From positions 434,001-498,000 of the forward strand of contig JAILXV010000002.1 in the NCBI GenBank assembly GCA_045430285.1: a DNA stretch of 64,000 bases. Direction: 5' to 3'. The position numbers were made by a program, and so were the translations under genes. Positions within the stretch are counted from its first letter, which is position 1, and the number at the start of each line of letters is the position of its first letter. Below are positions 1 to 8,322 of this stretch, in pieces. The DNA comes from Agarilytica sp045430285. GTDB taxonomy: Bacteria > Pseudomonadota > Gammaproteobacteria > Pseudomonadales > Cellvibrionaceae. The notes below the pieces were generated by a model. It ran no database searches. It saw nothing but the letters and a program-made list of their open reading frames with translations, and was not told where the DNA came from.

Positions 1-133
1 AATTGGCATTTTCGGCGTCAAAAATGACGGTGGGATTACGGATTTATTTCAGTAGGATTAACATTTTATTTCGCACGTTAAATATAACACTGCTTTGTTC
101 AGAATATTTAAGATGCTCGAAGCAATAGAAGAA

Positions 134-1018
134 TTAATCCACAGTGGTAATCGCAATACTGCGGATTTCATAACCCACTATTCTACCGCCGCTAAAATTA
201 CTATCGAACTCACCCCTGCGAACCTTACGAATATGCACGGTTGTTGAGCATGTACCACTCAACGATTCTGAAACCAAAGCACCGGCACTGATCGTCACAC
301 TCCCACTATCAAGCACACTCGGCTCGCCAACAAATGTACCGACAGCGTCATCTAAACAAGTGGTATTGGCCTCAAGTTCCACCGTCGCTAGAGAATCAAT
401 AGAATCCCACTCAATAAGAATATCGTCTTCACTGCGACTAAAGTGAAGTGAAGACGTCTCTATAGTGGGGCTAGTAATTTCATATGCTAAAGGTAAAATC
501 ACGACGGATTCCCGAGCCGAGGTACCTACATCGCTATTACGAAACAGCGCAACACGATATTCCCGCTCTTCGCTCACCGGTAAGCGAGCAGAGTACCAGC
601 GTCCGTCTTCAATACTTTCTACCCGAATAAATAAAAATTCATATGATTCGCTAGGTGTGCTCGCCGCTTCAACAAACAACGCTTGCGAATCCTCCAGGGC
701 ACTGAACCCACCAAAAATATCGTCCGTAAAAGTAAGACTCTCGATATCTGGGCCAGCGGATAACCACAATTCGTCGTCAGCAACCAACTTTACATAAGTC
801 ACATTGGCTTCCCGATCAGCGGGAGGTTGTCCCCTCGTCAATTGAGCCTCGGCCTGAACATACCCTTCCCCGTCCGAAACCACTTGAAACAAGCTCCATA
901 TGTCAACGGTAGCAATGGCATCAGAATGTACGGTTTCAACATTATCGTCCTCGCTGCATCCAATTAAAAATACCGATGACAGTAACCCCATGATCGTTAT
1001 AACCAGCTTCCAATTCAT
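134..1018 (-). CDS. Putative lipoprotein of unknown function, 294 aa
   Basis: I do not recognise the family. The N-terminus reads as a lipoprotein signal: Met-Asn-Trp-Lys, a hydrophobic stretch and a lipobox ending L-I-G-C at about residue 21, followed by acidic residues (SEDD), so it is probably lipid-anchored. The rest is rich in beta-strand-like sequence without obvious catalytic motifs. I chose the ATG at 1018 over upstream in-frame starts because AGGGAG lies just before it and because it puts the signal peptide at the N-terminus. It lies 43 bases downstream of a small outer-membrane barrel gene on the same strand, so the two may be co-transcribed. Confidence 0.75.
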   Translation of the reverse strand: MNWKLVITIMGLLSSVFLIGCSEDDNVETVHSDAIATVDIWSLFQVVSDGEGYVQAEAQLTRGQPPADREANVTYVKLVADDELWLSAGPDIESLTFTDDIFGGFSALEDSQALFVEAASTPSESYEFLFIRVESIEDGRWYSARLPVSEEREYRVALFRNSDVGTSARESVVILPLAYEITSPTIETSSLHFSRSEDDILIEWDSIDSLATVELEANTTCLDDAVGTFVGEPSVLDSGSVTISAGALVSESLSGTCSTTVHIRKVRRGEFDSNFSGGRIVGYEIRSIAITTVD

Positions 1019-1061
1019 TTTGTCTCCCTTTTGTATACTTTTCATATAAGCGCCAATGTGT

Positions 1062-1589
1062 TTAGAAAGAAAATCGTGCACCAGCACTAAGAATATATAT
1101 GTCACCGCCTGAAAGGTTATCTAGGTACTTTACGTCACCATATACGGTGACTAAATCATTGACTGGCACTAGAAGTTTTAGGTCTGCGTAGGGGCTCATG
1201 TCTGTTTCACTGGCAAGCTTTCGACCAAAAAACGTTGCCTCCGTTTTTCCTTCAAAAACACCAAGGCCCAACTCTATGCCTAGCCTATCCATATATATTG
1301 GTTTCGACACCCCTGCATACCAGCCTGATACTTCTAGCTCTGAATCATTTTGATATCGAGAATCGTGAGGGCTTATATCTTTTAAACGCGCCACACCTAA
1401 ACGATAGATCAGACCATTTTCATACGCAATCGACGAATCCAGCGCATACCCTTTCTGATAGTCCCCGTTATTCACATCCACCAAACCGGCTCCAGTTTCA
1501 ACTAAAAATCGATTTTCAGCGAAAACCCCTTTCGAAACACACACCAATACACATGCAAGTAAAATATTATTTATAGTGTTTAACTTCAT
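1062..1589 (-). CDS. Small outer-membrane beta-barrel-like protein, 175 aa
   Basis: It has a typical signal peptide (MKLN..., hydrophobic core, cleavage predicted after VFA at about residue 24). The remainder alternates polar and hydrophobic residues and finishes with an aromatic C-terminus (A-R-F-S-F), the signature of barrels inserted by the BAM machinery. The length fits an 8-stranded OmpA-like or opacity-like barrel. The ATG at 1589 is preferred because AGAGGG sits 6 bases upstream; an ATG two codons earlier would have no spacing. It is flanked by an unknown gene and a lipoprotein in the same direction. Barrel class is inferred from pattern, not from a recognised family; function unknown. 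Confidence 0.7.
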   Translation of the reverse strand: MKLNTINNILLACVLVCVSKGVFAENRFLVETGAGLVDVNNGDYQKGYALDSSIAYENGLIYRLGVARLKDISPHDSRYQNDSELEVSGWYAGVSKPIYMDRLGIELGLGVFEGKTEATFFGRKLASETDMSPYADLKLLVPVNDLVTVYGDVKYLDNLSGGDIYILSAGARFSF

Positions 1590-1632
1590 CAACATCCCTC
1601 TGGAAAATATTCGTAATAATTGCAAGAAAAAA

Positions 1633-2055
1633 TTAGTGATGTCCACCGTGTATCACACCCATCGCTTGCAGCTGCATTTGTAACTCCGCCTGCTCCCTAT
1701 CTGGATCGGGAATACCCAACCCTTTTTTTACCAACCGCAACGTATTTTCCGTAACAATATTCGCTCGTTTTAGGAGGCTAATGGCACGCACCACTTCAGA
1801 CTTTTCATAGGGTGAAATTTTTGCTTGCTCCCAACCAACAAAAACCTTGTGAAGGTCAGAAATTCGTTGCTCATGGGCGCTGCTTTTTTTCAAAACGGAT
1901 TCAAACGCTTCGACATTAATCCCTTTATCAGTTTGATTACCGTCCGACGGAGCAAGCGTCTCAAGCGCTAGACGGGCATTCGCCAGAAGGGTTTCGACGT
2001 GTTCAACAAAATCTGCAAGTTGATCAATAGTTGGGGGGCTGCCATTCTTATCCAT
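1633..2055 (-). CDS. Conserved-looking hypothetical protein, 140 aa
   Basis: Family not recognised. The protein is soluble, mostly helical by composition, with no signal peptide or membrane segment. The C-terminus is His-rich (ending G-G-H-H) after a stretch with Gln repeats. Charged heptad-like sequence in the middle could form a coiled coil. It is the first gene of a possible three-gene minus-strand unit with the barrel and lipoprotein genes downstream, each separated by 43 bases. Codon use looks like that of its neighbours. No function is proposed. Confidence 0.6.
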   Translation of the reverse strand: MDKNGSPPTIDQLADFVEHVETLLANARLALETLAPSDGNQTDKGINVEAFESVLKKSSAHEQRISDLHKVFVGWEQAKISPYEKSEVVRAISLLKRANIVTENTLRLVKKGLGIPDPDREQAELQMQLQAMGVIHGGHH

Positions 2056-2266
2056 GAAAGTGATTCTCTGTGGTGCTTGGACCTAGTTACGCGACTAGCT
2101 ACACGAAAAGGTAAAACGTGGGGCCGAGTGTACATGATTAGCCTCAGGAGAATCCATAGGCTGATTCTCTCTTTAAGGCGCCTTAGCGTATAGGACTACC
2201 CCTATTTAAGCCGCCAATGTAGGATATGAGCACAAGGTAAAATCATCACATCAACGGACAGTCAAT

Positions 2267-2680
2267 ATGCGAATCAACAACGCCACGGCGACTAAAGCCA
2301 GACGCTCAAAATATTTTAACTTCACACACAAGACCCTAATCTGCTGTATGTTTTGCCTTAGCGCAGCTTGCCGAACTGACAACACTCCCAACCAGCCCAA
2401 CGGCGACTCATCAACCCAAACATTGGCAAAGAAAATATTGAGCCACGAGTTGAAAGCCGCAGAAAGTGAAATTGAGGTTGTCTCTGTCGAAAATATGACC
2501 TGGGCGGATTCTAGCCTTGGGTGTCCAGAGCAAGGGAAATTCTATGCCCAAATGCTGGTCGACGGGTATCTCGTAGTGGCCTCACATAACAAGCACCACT
2601 ATAACGTGCATATAGGCAATGGCGGTGGGCGCGTGTGTTATCTACCTGAAGGAATTTTACCAACACCCGAAAAGAACTGA
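2267..2680 (+). CDS. Small lipoprotein with W-x-D-S-S-L-G-C-P motif, 137 aa
   Basis: An N-terminal basic stretch is followed by a hydrophobic segment and a lipobox-like L-S-A-A-C, suggesting a lipid-anchored envelope protein. The C-terminal domain carries the pattern T-W-A-D-S-S-L-G-C-P-E-Q-G-x-x-Y-A-Q, then V-x-G-Y, seen in a widespread family of short secreted proteins of unknown function; the two remaining Cys residues (GCP and the C-Y-L-P near the end) could form a disulfide. The N-terminal region before the lipobox is long (about 35 residues), so a later start is possible. It stands alone between divergent and convergent neighbours. Confidence 0.65.
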   Translation: MRINNATATKARRSKYFNFTHKTLICCMFCLSAACRTDNTPNQPNGDSSTQTLAKKILSHELKAAESEIEVVSVENMTWADSSLGCPEQGKFYAQMLVDGYLVVASHNKHHYNVHIGNGGGRVCYLPEGILPTPEKN

Positions 2681-2708
2681 GCCGAATACAAGAAGGGAGA
2701 TCACTCGA

Positions 2709-3923
2709 CTAATGCGCGATTTCCCGATCTCGAAAGCCCATTAAATACAGAATCGCATCCAAGCCCAAATTTGAGATTGATTGCTTGGCTTCAGCTTTTA
2801 CCAAAGGTTTTGCACGGAATGCGATACCTAAGCCAGCCACACTCAACATTGGTAGATCGTTTGCGCCATCCCCCACGGCAACCACCTGCTCTAGGCTGAT
2901 ATTTTCTCTTTCAGCCAGTTCTTTGAGCAGCTCAGCTTTTCGCTCACCGTTGACGATTCGACCAGTAACGCGGCCTGTCACTTTGCCATCCTCTATATCG
3001 AGCTCGTTGGAATAGACATAATCCACACCAAGCTTTTGCTGAAGATAGCGGCCAAAATATTGAAAACCGCCAGATAGAATGGCTGTTTTATAACCTAGTT
3101 TTTTAAGTGTTCGAAATAGCGTTTCAGCGCCTTCAGTAAGCGGGAGCTTCTCGGCAATACCCACCAACACTTCTTCATCCAAACCTTTTAGCAGGGCAAC
3201 CCTTTGACGGAAGCTTTCATCAAAATCTATTTCACCCGACATGGCGGCATGGGTAATCGCCACAACTTGATCGCCCACACCGGCGGCAATTGCTAATTCG
3301 TCGATCACTTCAGTTTCAATCAGAGTGGAATCCATGTCGAAGCACACAAGGCGTCGTGTCCGCCGATACATATTGTCTTCTTGGAAGGCGATATCTACAT
3401 CGAATGAAGAGGCAAGTTCAGCCAGTTCTCCGCGTAGTTTAGAGGCCGCTTCTGCATGACCTCGAGCAGAAAACTCGACACAGGCTTTAGAGCGGTTATC
3501 ACGATCTTCCAATGGTACTCGCCCCGAAAGACGGCTGATGTTATCGATATTCAACCCGTTCTCTGAAATAACACGGGCTAAGGCAGAGATATGATTGGCT
3601 GAAATCTGACGCGCTAGTAATGTCACAATATGACGTGGCTTGCCTTGGTGCCCCACCCATTCACCGTAGCTGTCTTCAGATATTGGTCGAAACTTAACCT
3701 GCATACCGATTTCGTGCATGCTAAATAAGATGTCCCGAACGGCCATACCTGAGCCTTCAACATCCGCAAAATCCACCAGCATACCCAGCGATAAGGTTTC
3801 ATGGATCACGGACTGACCAATATCCAGGATCGTCGCGTTGTTTTTTGAAAGGATTTCACTGACCGTAGAGGTGACGTAAGGACGATCCTGACCGAAGATG
3901 GTGATGAGAATAAGTTCGCGCAC
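2709..3923 (-). CDS. serB: Phosphoserine phosphatase SerB
   Basis: SerB removes the phosphate from O-phospho-L-serine, the last step of serine synthesis, in the cytoplasm. The 404-aa protein has two N-terminal ACT-like regulatory domains (roughly residues 1-180) and a C-terminal HAD phosphatase domain. The HAD nucleophile motif is F-D-M-D-S-T-L, motif II is I-L-S-G-G-F and the Mg-binding motif is V-G-D-G-A-N-D-L. The long ACT-containing form is the usual one in many gammaproteobacteria. The start is GTG at 3923. It is divergent from the Smp-like membrane protein gene, a conserved arrangement. The first enzyme of the pathway, serA, is about 57 kb away in this window. Confidence 0.95.
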   Translation of the reverse strand: MRELILITIFGQDRPYVTSTVSEILSKNNATILDIGQSVIHETLSLGMLVDFADVEGSGMAVRDILFSMHEIGMQVKFRPISEDSYGEWVGHQGKPRHIVTLLARQISANHISALARVISENGLNIDNISRLSGRVPLEDRDNRSKACVEFSARGHAEAASKLRGELAELASSFDVDIAFQEDNMYRRTRRLVCFDMDSTLIETEVIDELAIAAGVGDQVVAITHAAMSGEIDFDESFRQRVALLKGLDEEVLVGIAEKLPLTEGAETLFRTLKKLGYKTAILSGGFQYFGRYLQQKLGVDYVYSNELDIEDGKVTGRVTGRIVNGERKAELLKELAERENISLEQVVAVGDGANDLPMLSVAGLGIAFRAKPLVKAEAKQSISNLGLDAILYLMGFRDREIAH

Positions 3924-4089
3924 AGATAACTTCTATTTCGTTTAATAGTGGTTCATTATAACGCCTTCAGTATTCGAGGTAACCACCGAATAAGACGGGA
4001 AAGCTTTTTGACCGCTTATGCTTGGATATTTGCCGAATCAAATGATAAAAATCGAGACATTCACTCAATAATTTTAAGAAAACATTAAT

Positions 4090-5184
4090 TTGTCTATTCG
4101 GCTCCATTTTGTTCCCAAGTTAACCGCGCTATGTGCCGGCGGCTTCATTGCCAGCTTACTACTAGCGCTGATATTTATTCCCAATACGCGTTCCATAAGC
4201 GAAGAATACGTCGCCAGCTACGGCAAGGCCTTGGCCACCATGGCCGCCAAACAGGCCGTGGATGCCACCTTCAATCATGATCTGGTGCGCCTTCAAGTCA
4301 TCCTCCAAGACGTAATTGCCAACCCACACACCGAACTGGCCACGATTCATGATGTTGAGAACAACTTACTGGTTCAAGCCGGTGATTCCCGCGTTCGCCA
4401 TCAAAGCAGCGTTAGTTTTAATAGCCCGATAGCCCTACGCGACAGTATCGCGGGCTATGTCACTGTCACGGTTAGCACACTCACGTGGTCAATGAACTCT
4501 GCAATCTATTTGGTCTGCGCGATGACAGCGCTCTTTCTCGCCGTGGCACTTTGGTCCCTATTCCATAGCCATGCTCTGACATGGGAATACTCACCCAAAG
4601 CATCTTCCAATCAAGATACGGATGACGAAGATACCGACAACGAAGATGAAAACGAAACAATCCTCCCCCCAGAACCCCAATCCGAAGTGTTTGCAATTGT
4701 TCACATCAAAAACCTAAATGTGCTCAAACAGCAGCTCAACGGTGCAAGTTTTCGGGAGACGATGGCCCGCCTAGAAAAAATAATGAGTGATGTTATGGCG
4801 CTCTATGGGGGCCATGATTTTAAGCTGATCGACAATTATTACGTGCTCAACTTTTACGAACGAGATAATCGTGGAGAAGCCTTATTCAATGCGAGCTGCA
4901 CAGCTTATTTGGTACTGGAACTGGCGGGCATTATCGACAAAATCCCCTTGGATTTAGCCGCGCTCGTTTCGGCCAATAAAGAACATATCGTTCCCGAAAA
5001 ACTCCCGTTTGCAGGGCTCATCGTCGAAGAGACCGCAGGTGCAGAAACGCTGATCAACCGGCGGATCGAATTTGTTGAGCTAGGGACGGAAGACGGCCGC
5101 CAAGTCGTCTCCGATTTCCAGCAGCCGTTTAAAAGCCTACTGGAAAATCAGCGCACACAACTCAGCCACATTCTTCACAACTAA
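4090..5184 (+). CDS. Smp/AhpA (YtjB)-family membrane protein, 364 aa
   Basis: This is placed in the SMP_2 family (YtjB/Smp, AhpA), inner-membrane proteins of unclear function once linked to haemolysin expression. It has two transmembrane segments, near residues 10-31 and 140-160, enclosing a periplasmic loop. A very acidic linker (D-T-D-D-E-D-T-D-N-E-D-E, about residues 178-192) precedes a cytoplasmic domain. The neighbourhood supports the call: smp is divergently paired with serB in Escherichia coli and many relatives. The start codon appears to be TTG at 4090, because the first in-frame ATG would remove the first membrane segment. Family assignment is by architecture and context, so moderate confidence. 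Confidence 0.7.
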   Translation: MSIRLHFVPKLTALCAGGFIASLLLALIFIPNTRSISEEYVASYGKALATMAAKQAVDATFNHDLVRLQVILQDVIANPHTELATIHDVENNLLVQAGDSRVRHQSSVSFNSPIALRDSIAGYVTVTVSTLTWSMNSAIYLVCAMTALFLAVALWSLFHSHALTWEYSPKASSNQDTDDEDTDNEDENETILPPEPQSEVFAIVHIKNLNVLKQQLNGASFRETMARLEKIMSDVMALYGGHDFKLIDNYYVLNFYERDNRGEALFNASCTAYLVLELAGIIDKIPLDLAALVSANKEHIVPEKLPFAGLIVEETAGAETLINRRIEFVELGTEDGRQVVSDFQQPFKSLLENQRTQLSHILHN

Positions 5185-5317
5185 ATTGTGACATGTTTGT
5201 TACACCCTTCAATGTAAACTCGTGACATAATCCACTGTCATAGAGTGTTCATATAGGCGCGCTAGTCTCCTCTGCTTGTGTAAGAGAATGTGTTCGCTAG
5301 CAGCGAAAGGCCAAAAC

Positions 5318-7051
5318 ATGATCAATATTGAACAAGCTGTCTTCAACAAATTCCCGAGTTTCGCGACGAAACCCAAGCTCGTCACGAAGCCTACGATTTC
5401 CTTTCTGAAACGCTTAATCCACGAAGATAAAATTAATGCGTTTTTAGAAGACAATACGGATGCATGGGGCTTTGAGTTTATCGATCGTATTTTCGATTAC
5501 TTTAACTTCAGTTACACCGTTTCAGCGCGCGACAGAGGCAACATCCCCGCTTCCGGCCGTGTCGTCATATTTGCGAATCACCCCATTGGCTCCCTCGATG
5601 GCTTGGCGATCCTTAAACTGGTGGGTGAAGTCCGCCCAGATGTACGTATCGTTGCCAACGACATGCTAAACCACTTCAAGCCCCTGGAAGATTTGTTTGT
5701 ACCCATCGACAACATGACTGGCGGCAGTGCACGTCGCAGTTATAAACAAGTTGTGGAATACCTTGAACAAGATCAAGCGATCATCGTCTTCCCTGCGGGC
5801 GAGGTATCCCGAGCACACCCCTCTGGCGTCAAAGATACTCGCTGGCGACCTGGCTTTTTGCATTTCGCACGAAAAGCCAACGCCCCGTTACTACCAATAC
5901 GTATTCACGCCAAAAACTCACTTTTGTTCTATGGCGCATCACTTCTATACAAACCATTGGGCACAGCCTTGCTTGCGCGAGAAATGTTTAACAAGCAATC
6001 TCACACGATTAAGTTCAGTGTTGGGGAATGCATTCCAAGCCAGGGGTTGTCTGCAGACGGTGTACATGACCGAACCCTCGTCGGTCGCCTCAAGAAACAC
6101 CTGTATAAAGTCGGCAAACAACGCCGCCCCATTTTTGAAACCCAACGCACAATTGCCCACCCAGAAGACCGAAAATCACTGCTTGATGAATTAAATCAAT
6201 CGGAATGCTTGGGCGAAACGCGCGACGGAAATAGGATTTATTTGGTCAACCATAAAATAGACTCCCAGGTAATTCGAGAAATTGGCCGCTTGCGCGAAAT
6301 CGCATTTCGAAAAGTTGGGGAAGGCACAGGACGCAAACGCGACCTCGACCAGTTTGACCACCACTACCGGCACTTAGTGCTTTGGGATAGAGAAAACCTC
6401 GTCATCGCCGGCGCATATCGCTTAGGAGAAGGAAAAAGAATTCTTGAGACACAAGGTGAAGAAGGGTTTTACACACGAACACTCTACAAATTTAACCCTG
6501 AATTTAGACCCTACCTAGAGCAAAGCGTCGAACTCGGACGAAGCTTTGTGAACCCCGACTACTGGGGCAAAGCCAGTCTCGATTATCTATGGCAAGGACT
6601 CGGAAGTTATCTCGCAAAATATCCAGAGGTACGCTATTTACTCGGCCCTGTCAGCATGAGCGCTGAATACCCGAAAGAACTTATGGATATGCTGGCCTAT
6701 TATTATCGTCGCTACCACCCATGCCCAGAAGTCCTCGCCGAGGCCTATCACCCTTACACCCTTTCGGAAGAAAAAATAGCGACGTTAGATGCGCTTTTTG
6801 CCGAACAAGAATACGACGAAGCCTTTGATTTTATGCAAAAACACTTCGTATCCATGGGGCATAAACTGCCCATACTCTTCAAACAGTATTCTGCGATATT
6901 TGATAAGGGCGGGTTTCAGCTTATTGTTTTCAGTGTCGACCCTGACTTTGGCGACTGCCTAGATGGCTTATGTATCGCAGACCTTCACAAACTCAAAGCC
7001 AACAAGCGTAAGCGCTATATACAAGATCAGAAATTAAATACTCACCAATAA
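5318..7051 (+). CDS. olsF: Bifunctional acyltransferase, probable ornithine-lipid synthase OlsF
   Basis: The N-terminal half is a PlsC-like acyltransferase with N-H-P-I-G-S-L-D-G (an H-x5-D version of the H-x4-D motif) and the substrate motif F-P-A-G-E-V-S-R. The C-terminal half (from about residue 300) is a hemolysin/OlsB-type GNAT domain with V-E-L-G-R-S-F-V and L-G-P-V-S-M-S. This order and length (577 aa) match OlsF, in which the C-terminal domain N-acylates ornithine and the N-terminal domain O-acylates lyso-ornithine lipid to give phosphorus-free membrane lipids. I chose ATG 5318, preceded by AAAGG, over a TTG at 5276 and an ATG at 5288. Alternative: another acyl-ACP-dependent two-domain acyltransferase. 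Function is inferred. Confidence 0.8.
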   Translation: MINIEQAVFNKFPSFATKPKLVTKPTISFLKRLIHEDKINAFLEDNTDAWGFEFIDRIFDYFNFSYTVSARDRGNIPASGRVVIFANHPIGSLDGLAILKLVGEVRPDVRIVANDMLNHFKPLEDLFVPIDNMTGGSARRSYKQVVEYLEQDQAIIVFPAGEVSRAHPSGVKDTRWRPGFLHFARKANAPLLPIRIHAKNSLLFYGASLLYKPLGTALLAREMFNKQSHTIKFSVGECIPSQGLSADGVHDRTLVGRLKKHLYKVGKQRRPIFETQRTIAHPEDRKSLLDELNQSECLGETRDGNRIYLVNHKIDSQVIREIGRLREIAFRKVGEGTGRKRDLDQFDHHYRHLVLWDRENLVIAGAYRLGEGKRILETQGEEGFYTRTLYKFNPEFRPYLEQSVELGRSFVNPDYWGKASLDYLWQGLGSYLAKYPEVRYLLGPVSMSAEYPKELMDMLAYYYRRYHPCPEVLAEAYHPYTLSEEKIATLDALFAEQEYDEAFDFMQKHFVSMGHKLPILFKQYSAIFDKGGFQLIVFSVDPDFGDCLDGLCIADLHKLKANKRKRYIQDQKLNTHQ

Positions 7052-7264
7052 CCCTATAAAACGCCCCCGATACTTGAGCTATTTCAACCATAGGGGGTCA
7101 CTTCGGCAATATCGCCTCTCTCTTCATGCAAGCAATTAACTTGTGTCAAAGCGCCCCCTACTTTCGGTAGTTTTTAATGTTTTCTCATCAAGCTTGGCTT
7201 ATGATTAGAGAGTAGATAAACAACGCACGCATTCATAAAGACAGACAACTGGGAGCAAGGGCCT

Positions 7265-7528
7265 GTGAGCGAAGATACAATCAAGGCATCACTACTTAAA
7301 CTGAAGCAGCAACTCGATACCACCGAATCGGTGGACGAAGAAACACTGGCCATCGCGCAAAGCCTGGAAGTAGATATTCAAAAGTTATTGGATACCAATG
7401 AAGCAAACAACGTGGATTCATCCGTGGATATCGCGATGTCCTTAGAAACGCGCTTTGAATCAGAGCACCCGACCGCAGCAGCCATCATGCGAGAGCTGAT
7501 AAACGCATTACAAAAAATGGGGATTTAA
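7265..7528 (+). CDS. DUF4404 family protein, 87 aa
   Basis: A short, acidic, helical cytoplasmic protein resembling DUF4404: heptad-like L-x-x-L-K-x-x-L near the start and a conserved-looking H-P-T-A-A-A-I-M-R-E-L-I-N-A-L-x-x-M-G-I at the C-terminus. The family has no established function. The start is GTG at 7265 with GGGAG upstream. Its stop overlaps the stop of the convergent smr gene by four bases. Confidence 0.75.
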   Translation: MSEDTIKASLLKLKQQLDTTESVDEETLAIAQSLEVDIQKLLDTNEANNVDSSVDIAMSLETRFESEHPTAAAIMRELINALQKMGI

Positions 7529-8103
7529 CGCGTATTTTTACGATTCCTTTCTTTATTTTCTAATTTTTTATTATCGCTCTTTTTAAACAACACATACGTA
7601 GCACCATAACTGCCGTGTTGTTTTTGAGCGGTATGAAAAGCTAACACTTCATCCAGTTCCGGTAGCCAGTGCGCAACACAGCTTTTTAACATTGCCGGCG
7701 TTTCTCTTCCCTCGCCTTTCCCATGGGTGATTAAAGCAGCACGCACATCGTGAGCCACACAATCCCTCACAAAGCGGTAGATCGCTTGTCTAGCGCGCTC
7801 AACGGTCATCCGATGAAGATCTAACCGAGCATCCAGAGCATACTTCCCGAGGCGTAAGTTTTTATACACCCCGTTTTGAACACCAGGCCGTTTAAAAGCA
7901 ATAATATCTAGCGGATCGACTAACTCTACAGGTTCACTAGACAAAGGGTCTTCAGGTAGGGTTTCTTGGTTTTCAGCCGCTTTACGCCGCGTTTCTTTAT
8001 CGACACCCAGGTCTGGATCTTTTTTGACCGAGACACGCTTCTGACTAACGATCGGCTCAACATCGTCACCCAACATTTGCTTAAATAATTCTTCGTCACT
8101 CAT
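7525..8103 (-). CDS. Smr-domain protein (SmrA/SmrB-type putative nuclease)
   Basis: The C-terminal part (about residues 90-175) is an Smr domain: L-D-L-H-R-M-T-V near its start, then I-T-H-G-K-G-E-G and G-S-Y-G-A-T-Y-V-L. These are the conserved D-L-H and H-G-K-G motifs of a family of RNA/DNA nucleases; the E. coli paralogue SmrB cleaves mRNA at collided ribosomes, and SmrA is less defined. The N-terminal 80 residues are charged and probably disordered. The C-terminus carries a basic tail. I cannot decide between SmrA and SmrB subtypes from sequence alone. It is convergent with the DUF4404 gene, with four bases of overlap. Confidence 0.85.
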   Translation of the reverse strand: MSDEELFKQMLGDDVEPIVSQKRVSVKKDPDLGVDKETRRKAAENQETLPEDPLSSEPVELVDPLDIIAFKRPGVQNGVYKNLRLGKYALDARLDLHRMTVERARQAIYRFVRDCVAHDVRAALITHGKGEGRETPAMLKSCVAHWLPELDEVLAFHTAQKQHGSYGATYVLFKKSDNKKLENKERNRKNTR

Positions 8104-8150
8104 CTTGCTATATCGCTTGCAATTTATACCCTAGAATCAAGAGGATAAAA

Positions 8151-8268
8151 TTTTCAGGAACGCTGCAAATATATCCCTATACGCTCGGCTCTAGCTCCAT
8201 GCTTCGCCCTAGCCCCTATATCCATATAGGTGTCAGCCTCGGCATCCACGCCTCAGATGTCCTGAAAA
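8151..8268. repeat. Nested inverted repeat (CCATG-centre family), 3' of ppnN
   Basis: Outer arms TTTTCAGGA (8151-8159) and TCCTGAAAA (8260-8268) enclose several smaller palindromes, including a perfect hairpin CCTATATCCATATAGG at 8215-8230 and pieces reading GCTCCATGC and GCATCCACGC. The design resembles the elements at 39851, 57613 and 61511. It fills the space between ppnN and smr and may end the ppnN transcript. Confidence 0.6.
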
Positions 8269-8322
8269 CTTTACACCCTTGTTTCAACCGCCCCAAAGAG
8301 ACGCTATATTCAAATAGCATTA

